Positions 57,989 to 64,000 of a stretch of DNA of 64,000 nucleotides are shown here, piece by piece (position 1 is the stretch's first letter; every line of letters starts with the position of its first letter). Origin of the DNA: Nitrososphaeria archaeon. Lineage in GTDB: Archaea; Thermoproteota; Nitrososphaeria; Geothermarchaeales; JDFR-13. A program made the translations under genes and the position numbers. A model generated the notes under the pieces. The model had not been told where the DNA came from and did not search any database. It worked only from the letters and a program-made list of their open reading frames with translations. The DNA lies in NCBI GenBank assembly GCA_027078545.1, contig JALWXN010000004.1, positions 206,737 through 270,736 on the forward strand. The letters run 5' to 3'.

Positions 57989-58111
57989 AGCCCCGTGGTG
58001 TAGCGGCCAAGCATGCCGACCCCTATGTGGGGGCGTAGGGCTTTGGATCCCCGGCTGGTGCCGGGTAGGGGATCCCCGGTGACCCCGGTTCGAATCCGGG
58101 CGGGGCTACCA
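57989..58111 (+). tRNA. tRNA-Gln (TTG) with two putative introns (about 58018-58037 and 58048-58074)
   Basis: AGCCCCG/CGGGGCT; removing inserts gives CCGGG-CTTTGGA-CCCGG; T-arm CCCGGTTCGAATCCGGG; CCA encoded. Confidence 0.82.
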
Positions 58112-58116
58112 CTCCT

Positions 58117-59742
58117 CTAGATCTTGGTGAGCTTGTTTAGGAGTATCTCGAACCTGGTTATTAGTTCCTCCCTGTCGCGGCGGTAGGTCTCCTGGTCGAT
58201 AAGCTTCTTCCGCCTAGACTCTTCTAGGTCGTTCAGCTTCTTCCACGTCTCCTCCAGCTCCTCCACATCCCTTATTACCCTGGCTATCTCGTCGTTCTCT
58301 GCGGCTAGTTTCTTCACCCTGTTCCTCAGGCTTGAGAGCCTCCTCCTAACGTCTCTTATCTCCTTGTTGAGCTGGCTCCTCCTCCTGAGGAACTCTCTAT
58401 CCTTCAGCCTTCCCTCGCTATACTCCTTCTCGAGCTCTAGGATCTTCTTCATCAGGTTTGCCTCCTCGAGGTATTGGTCTATGAAGCGTCTCACGTCTTC
58501 TGGTAGGTCCTGTAGCAGTATCTTCCTGATCCTTGTGTAGGTTGCAGCCGCTATCCCGATTATGATGATGGATGAGAGTATGTATGTTAGGCCGTAGTCC
58601 TCGATGATGTCGGTCAGGCTTATTGTTATCTCACCAACCACCTTTATGTCTTCTTCATAGTCTGTGTAGTACTCCACAGACTCCTCGTATCCCGTGTCGG
58701 GTATCGCCACCCTGAATATGTCTGCTGGTATCGTGGTGGGGTTGGGTAGTGAGATGTTGTATTTAATGGTTGGTGTCAGGCCGGGTATGACCTCTATCGA
58801 CTCATTGATCGTGAAGCTTATCTCCATGGTTAGCGTCTCATTTGGCTTTATGTGGTATGGCGTCAAGACCTTGTATACCCTACCTGTAAACTCGTAGTCC
58901 AAGGGCCTGCCCAGCTGGGTCTTCACCTCAACTATGTCATAGGTCTTATTGAGGAATATCTCGGTATTGGAGGGCCATACTATCAGGTCTCTATTGGTTA
59001 TGGATAGGTTCATCACTCCGCGTAGGAATCCCCTGGGATCTGCGTCCAGCGTTATCTCTACAGCTGTATCGGCTATTAGTAGTGATACTCTCTCCTCACT
59101 CACCTGTTGTAGCGGGAAGGTCTCTATCTCCGTCTCATCCATGAGGAGTAGCTCTGTCTCTGTTAGTATGCGTGATATCTGGTACTGCTCCGGGGTCACC
59201 CCCTCAGGTGAGGATCTCACCTGTGAGAAGCCTGGTGGGAGCTCCTCATCAACACCTTTAACGTCCAGCCCAGGCCTGAACTCGAAGTCTTGCTGGTTGG
59301 TCTCGAGGTTCGTCTCGAGATATGTTAGGACCTCTACCGTGTATCTACCCTTTGTATCTGGCTTCACGGCCTCTGGCTTATAGATCTCGATTATAAGGTT
59401 CTCACCTAGTTGGGCGGTGTCTACCTCTAGTACCCCATTACTATATGTGAATTCAACCTCGGCTCTCTCATCATCGGTCCGTGTATATACTTTTAGATAG
59501 TCATTCTCTCCAATGTAGTCCTCGGGTAGGTTTGCAGTTATTGTATCTACAGATTTGAGCCCGTCACCAGCCAGGGTTATCTTTATATACAGGTTACCGC
59601 CTCCAGACTCGACCGAGGCTTCTATAGACTGCCTGACGTCTCCCTGGCTGGCTGCCGGGGGGATTATGAGGATGGTTATGAGTATTGCCAATATAATGAA
59701 TAGGCTGGCTCTAGCCTGGTTAGAAGGTGGCATCTCGACCAC
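58117..59742 (-). CDS. Secreted/membrane protein: signal peptide, extracytoplasmic region, one TM, cytoplasmic coiled coil; unknown function
   Basis: 541 aa; N-term LFIILAILITILIIPPAASQG; TM YILSSIIIIGIAAATY; charged coiled-coil C-terminus. Confidence 0.8.
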   Translation of the reverse strand: MVEMPPSNQARASLFIILAILITILIIPPAASQGDVRQSIEASVESGGGNLYIKITLAGDGLKSVDTITANLPEDYIGENDYLKVYTRTDDERAEVEFTYSNGVLEVDTAQLGENLIIEIYKPEAVKPDTKGRYTVEVLTYLETNLETNQQDFEFRPGLDVKGVDEELPPGFSQVRSSPEGVTPEQYQISRILTETELLLMDETEIETFPLQQVSEERVSLLIADTAVEITLDADPRGFLRGVMNLSITNRDLIVWPSNTEIFLNKTYDIVEVKTQLGRPLDYEFTGRVYKVLTPYHIKPNETLTMEISFTINESIEVIPGLTPTIKYNISLPNPTTIPADIFRVAIPDTGYEESVEYYTDYEEDIKVVGEITISLTDIIEDYGLTYILSSIIIIGIAAATYTRIRKILLQDLPEDVRRFIDQYLEEANLMKKILELEKEYSEGRLKDREFLRRRSQLNKEIRDVRRRLSSLRNRVKKLAAENDEIARVIRDVEELEETWKKLNDLEESRRKKLIDQETYRRDREELITRFEILLNKLTKI

Positions 59743-59788
59743 TTAATTGTTATTTTCGATTAGATGAGTATATAAGGTTTGGCGGCCG

Positions 59789-61144
59789 GTGGTCTGGATG
59801 ACATTCCTCCCCAGCCCTAGCGATGTTGAGGCTATTCTGAATGAGCTGGGATTTAAGGATCTCGATAGTTTCATGGAGAGTATACTGGGGGGATTCATCA
59901 CTGAGATCCCGGGTGAGGATCTCCCCTCTATGGATCAGCCCTCTCTCCTCCGATATATGGAGGATCTCTCAAAGAGAAACAGGGTCTATAGTCCTGAGAA
60001 GGTGTATGCTGGGTGGGGTGTGGAGCCTGCCTTTGTGTATCCAGCCACGAAGTATCTAGTCGGTAGGGGGGAGTTCCTCACCTCGTATACCCCGTATCAG
60101 CCCGAGATGAGTCAGGGGATGCTCCAGGCTCTGTATGAGTATCAAAGTGTGATGGCTGAGCTCCTAGGTCTTGAGGTGGTCAACTCTTCCATGTATGATG
60201 GCGCCTCTGCCCTTGCCGAGGCTATATTACTGGCTTACCGTGTTGCTGGCCGTCCCAGGATCCTCCTGCCTAAGACCCTGCCTCCCCACCTGTCCCGTGT
60301 TGTGGATACCTATCTATATGGGGCTGGATTAGAGACCGTCAACTATGAGGACCCAACCATCAACAGTGATTCTCTCTCAATGGTTGAGTCCCTACTCAGG
60401 GAGGGTGTGTCTGCACTGGTATTTGAGTTCCCATCCTCTCTCGGATATCTATATGAGGATGTTGATAAGCTGGCGGATCTTGTCCATAGCTATGGAGCCT
60501 TGTTCATAGTATATACGGATTTATGGTCTACGCCGATAGTGGCTCCCCCAGGTGATATTGGTGCGGATGTGGCGGTGGCTGAGGGACAGCCCATGGGTCT
60601 ATACATGGGTGCTGGAGGTCCACTTCTAGGTGTCTTCGCTGTCAGGGGTGAGCAGAGGCTTATTAGGAATATGCCCGGCAGGCTGATAGGGGAGACTAGA
60701 ACCATGGATGGGGATAAGGCATACACCATGATTCTACAGACTAGGGAGCAGCATATACGTAGGGCCAACGCCACATCCAACATATGTACCAATGAGGCGT
60801 TGAGCGCTGTCCAGGTTCTAATCAATATGCTTATCATGGGTAGGGGCGGACTGGTTAGTAAGTCTCTCGAGATGATGGAGCTGGCCCATAGGCTGGCTGA
60901 CATGCTTGAGAGATATGGGGGCTCGCAGCCCTCGTCATCACCGTTCCATAGGAGATTCACAATGGTCTTTGACGATGTGGATCTGAATAAGCTGTATGAT
61001 CGGCTTAGGGGGCTGGGTTATCTCCCGGGTAACCTATCGGGCTATGGCCTTAGCATGAATATCAACTTCTTCCACACGGTGGAGGCTATAGAGGAGTTTG
61101 CATCTAGTGTGGGGGTGGTTATAGAGGATGTTCAGACAGGCTAG
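59789..61144 (+). CDS. gcvPA: Glycine dehydrogenase (decarboxylating) subunit 1
   Basis: YTPYQPEMSQGMLQALYEYQ; NICTNEALSAV. Confidence 0.95.
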   Translation: MVWMTFLPSPSDVEAILNELGFKDLDSFMESILGGFITEIPGEDLPSMDQPSLLRYMEDLSKRNRVYSPEKVYAGWGVEPAFVYPATKYLVGRGEFLTSYTPYQPEMSQGMLQALYEYQSVMAELLGLEVVNSSMYDGASALAEAILLAYRVAGRPRILLPKTLPPHLSRVVDTYLYGAGLETVNYEDPTINSDSLSMVESLLREGVSALVFEFPSSLGYLYEDVDKLADLVHSYGALFIVYTDLWSTPIVAPPGDIGADVAVAEGQPMGLYMGAGGPLLGVFAVRGEQRLIRNMPGRLIGETRTMDGDKAYTMILQTREQHIRRANATSNICTNEALSAVQVLINMLIMGRGGLVSKSLEMMELAHRLADMLERYGGSQPSSSPFHRRFTMVFDDVDLNKLYDRLRGLGYLPGNLSGYGLSMNINFFHTVEAIEEFASSVGVVIEDVQTG

Positions 61145-62615
61145 GTGGAGGGAGCCAACTGTATTCGAGCTTGGCGAGATTGGCGATGGGGTATTAGATG
61201 GGGATGAGTATCGCCGGGCTCTTAAATACCTGCCTGAGAAGCTTGTGAGGAGGAGTGGTCTAAGGATTCCGGACCTCCCAGAGTTCCAGGTTGTAAGGCA
61301 CTTCACTAGGCTGTCTCAGGAGAATTATGGCGTGGATCTTGGGATCTATCCCCTGGGCAGCTGTACCATGAAGTATAACCCTAGGATCTCTGAGGAGGTA
61401 GCGGCTTTGGAGGGTCTTAGGGATATCTCTCCTCATCAGGATGAGGAGGAGATCCAGGGTGTATTGGAGGTTATGTATCGTTTATCGAGGATTTTGTCGC
61501 TCCTCACGGGTATGGATGAGTTTAGTCTCCAGCCTGCGGCTGGTGCCCAGGGAGAGTTTGTCGGCGTCTTGATTATGAAGAAGTATTTCGAGGTTAGGGG
61601 GGAGGAGAGGGATGAGATTATAGTGCCCGACACGGCTCACGGCACTAATCCGGCGTCAGCCAAGATGGGAGGGTTCAAGGTGGTCGAGATTCCTAGTGAT
61701 GAGAGGGGGATGGTCAACCCTAGACTGTTGAGGGAGGTTGTCAATGAGAGGACCGCGGGCCTCATGTTGACCAATCCTAATACCCTGGGCCTCTTCGAGG
61801 AGAATATCCTGGAGATTGCTGATATCCTCCATGAGAATGGTTCCCTACTGTATTATGACGGTGCTAATCTCAACGCTATAGTGGGGTGGGCGCGGCCTGG
61901 GGATATGGGCTTCGACATTGTACACACTAATCTCCATAAGACATTCTCCACGCCGCATGGGGGTGGGGGCCCTGGTAGTGGGCCTGTGGGTGTAAAGAGT
62001 TTTCTGAGAGACTTCCTTCCGGTGCCTATAGTGGTTTATAGGGATGGGATGTACCGATGGGAGTGGGGTTTGAAACATAGTATTGGGAAGGTCCACATGT
62101 TCTATGGGAACTTCCTAGTGGCTCTGAGGGCCTATACATATATACTCTCAATGGGTCTAGAGGGGCTTAGGAGGGCCTCCTCGATAGCTGTTATGAACTC
62201 TAACTACTTGTTTAGGAAGGTCTCTAGGCTTAGGGGGGTTGAGCCTTATCCAAGGGATTCTAGGATGAGGATGCATGAGTTTGTGGTGTCCCTAGAGTCT
62301 TTAAGGAGGGAGACGGGGGTCTCGGCTAGGGATGTTGCTAAGAGGATACTTGACTACGGAGTATATGCCCCCACCACATACTTCCCCATAATAGTTCCTG
62401 AGGCCTTGATGGTGGAGCCTACCGAGACTGTTGGTAAGAGGGATCTAGATCATTATGCATCGGTTGTGGAGAGGGTTGTTGAGGAGGCGTATAACGAGCC
62501 TGATAAGATTATTAATTCCCCCGTCAATACAACTGTGGGTAGGCTTGACGAGGCGTATGGGTCTAGGCCTAGGACTATGAAGCCTAGTGAGAGGTGGGGT
62601 AGGAGAGATGGGTAG
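61128..62615 (+). CDS. gcvPB: Glycine dehydrogenase (decarboxylating) subunit 2
   Basis: PLGSCTMKYNPRI; DTAHGTNPASAKMGGF; NLHKTFSTPHGGGGPGSGP. Confidence 0.96.
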   Translation: MFRQARWREPTVFELGEIGDGVLDGDEYRRALKYLPEKLVRRSGLRIPDLPEFQVVRHFTRLSQENYGVDLGIYPLGSCTMKYNPRISEEVAALEGLRDISPHQDEEEIQGVLEVMYRLSRILSLLTGMDEFSLQPAAGAQGEFVGVLIMKKYFEVRGEERDEIIVPDTAHGTNPASAKMGGFKVVEIPSDERGMVNPRLLREVVNERTAGLMLTNPNTLGLFEENILEIADILHENGSLLYYDGANLNAIVGWARPGDMGFDIVHTNLHKTFSTPHGGGGPGSGPVGVKSFLRDFLPVPIVVYRDGMYRWEWGLKHSIGKVHMFYGNFLVALRAYTYILSMGLEGLRRASSIAVMNSNYLFRKVSRLRGVEPYPRDSRMRMHEFVVSLESLRRETGVSARDVAKRILDYGVYAPTTYFPIIVPEALMVEPTETVGKRDLDHYASVVERVVEEAYNEPDKIINSPVNTTVGRLDEAYGSRPRTMKPSERWGRRDG

Positions 62616-63939
62616 GGTATATCTAGAGACGTTTGGCTGTACCCTGAATAGGTATGACTCTGAGGTTATGGAGTCGTATCTGAGGACAGCTGGTTACGAG
62701 GTTGTGGATAGGGTTGAGGAGTCTGATGTGGTTGTCATCAATACCTGTGGGGTTAAGAAGCAGACGGAGGATAAGATGGTCTCACATATCAGGAAGCTAA
62801 GGAAGAGGTATGGGGATAAGAAGATCGTTCTTACTGGATGCCTAACCATGATTAATCTCCCCAGGCTTAGGAGGGAGTGTAGCTTCGATGCAGTCCTTGG
62901 CCCATCTCCTGGGAAGTACGTGGTAGAGGCTGTGGAGGCCGTCCTCAGGGGGGAGGAGTATGTACGTCTTGACACCGAGTCTCTGGATGTGCCGCTGAGT
63001 ATCGGTGGCTCGGTTACTAAGTCGATAGGTGTCTCCACTGGATGCCTGGATAACTGTGCGTTCTGCGGCACTAAGCTGGCTAGGGGTACTGTTAAGAGCC
63101 TAGAGCCGGAGAAGGTTGTCAGGCTTGTAGAGTCCTATGTGAGGAGTGGTGCCAAGGAGATACTCCTAACCTCTGTGGATATCGGTGCGTATGGGTTTGA
63201 TCTTAGGCCTAGGGTACCGATTACTAAGCTCCTTAGGATGGTCTCTGAGGTTGAGGGTAACTTTATCGTTAGGATTGGGATGATGAATCCTCGCTGGGCG
63301 TATCTCTATCTAGATGAGCTTATAGAGATATTTAGGTCCTCCACCAGGTTCTACCACTTCCTACATATTCCTGTCCAGACTGGGAGTCCCGAGCTGCTCC
63401 GTATAATGGATAGGGGGCATGGTGTGGAGGAGTATCTAGAGGCTGTTAGGCGTCTCAGGAGGGAGGTGGGTAGGCACTTCTCGATAATGACGGATATAAT
63501 AGTGGGTCATCCCGGTGAGAGGGAGGTTGACCATGAGATGACGATAGAGGTTCTTAGGGAGTCTGAGCCCGACTTTGTCAATATATCCCAGTTCTTCCCT
63601 AGGCCCGGCACAAAGGCCGCACGTATGAAGAAGGTTGATACAAGGATTGTGAAGCGGAGGAGTAGGGAGGTTAGTAGGGTGGCTGACGAGGTCCTCTCTA
63701 GGAGGAACCAGATGTGGCGTGACTGGGAGGGGCCGGTCCTGATCAACGAGTATGGTAAGGGACGCTTCCTAGGTAGGAACTATGCCTATAAGATCTTCGC
63801 TGTCGATGGTGGGGTCTCTATTGGCGATGTTGTCCTGGTCAGGGGGGTGAGGGCCTATACAACCTGGCTTTATGCAGAGCTTCTAGGAAGAGCTTCTTCA
63901 CTCTCTGACGGCCTGTTACAGTTCGGAAGAGTATCCTGA
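62608..63939 (+). CDS. Radical SAM methylthiotransferase (MtaB/CDKAL1-type, tRNA ms2t6A37)
   Basis: TFGCTLNRYDSEVM; CLDNCAFC; C-terminal TRAM-like. Confidence 0.9.
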   Translation: MGRVYLETFGCTLNRYDSEVMESYLRTAGYEVVDRVEESDVVVINTCGVKKQTEDKMVSHIRKLRKRYGDKKIVLTGCLTMINLPRLRRECSFDAVLGPSPGKYVVEAVEAVLRGEEYVRLDTESLDVPLSIGGSVTKSIGVSTGCLDNCAFCGTKLARGTVKSLEPEKVVRLVESYVRSGAKEILLTSVDIGAYGFDLRPRVPITKLLRMVSEVEGNFIVRIGMMNPRWAYLYLDELIEIFRSSTRFYHFLHIPVQTGSPELLRIMDRGHGVEEYLEAVRRLRREVGRHFSIMTDIIVGHPGEREVDHEMTIEVLRESEPDFVNISQFFPRPGTKAARMKKVDTRIVKRRSREVSRVADEVLSRRNQMWRDWEGPVLINEYGKGRFLGRNYAYKIFAVDGGVSIGDVVLVRGVRAYTTWLYAELLGRASSLSDGLLQFGRVS

Positions 63940-64000
63940 CCTCTCTCCTCATAATCTTCTCGAGGAGTTGTTCCACGTCCTCGGCGTCGGTGTATATGTG
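63839..64000 (-). CDS. Possible C-terminal part of an unidentified CDS entering from the right edge
   Basis: Open minus-strand frame ...HIYTDAEDVEQLLEKIMRREVRILFRTVTGRQRVKKLFLEALHKARLYRPSPP*; overlaps the MtaB 3' end by about 100 nt. Confidence 0.35.
   Translation of the reverse strand, partial: HIYTDAEDVEQLLEKIMRREVRILFRTVTGRQRVKKLFLEALHKARLYRPSPP

Overview
This window looks like gene-dense core chromosome of a thermophilic crenarchaeal-type archaeon (Thermoproteota-like gene content). It is mostly informational genes: the exosome/proteasome/RNase P superoperon, KEOPS genes, Cdc48-FEN1, a spc-type ribosomal cluster running from L22 through SecY to Cbf5, the eIF6/prefoldin/FtsY block, SecE-NusG-L11-L1-L10-L12, AlaRS-LeuRS and the glycine decarboxylase P subunits. 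I see no rRNA, CRISPR array, transposon or provirus. Accessory-looking content is small: a Rieske/cytochrome b/cupredoxin operon between tRNA genes, two left-handed beta-helix sugar enzymes, a stand-alone ThrRS-type editing domain, and one unassigned membrane coiled-coil protein. The most notable signal is in the tRNA genes. By manual cloverleaf reconstruction, 7 of 11 are interrupted and carry about 10 tiny introns. Three (Trp, Ser-GGA, Gln) appear to have two introns each, and Pro-CGG has a D-arm intron directly visible against an otherwise near-identical intronless Pro-TGG gene. A second unusual point is a clear Brix/Imp4 gene at the left edge that has no ATG/GTG/TTG start but has an SD-like motif before an ATA codon; the ORF track misses it. 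All calls are by eye, with no database search or folding run.
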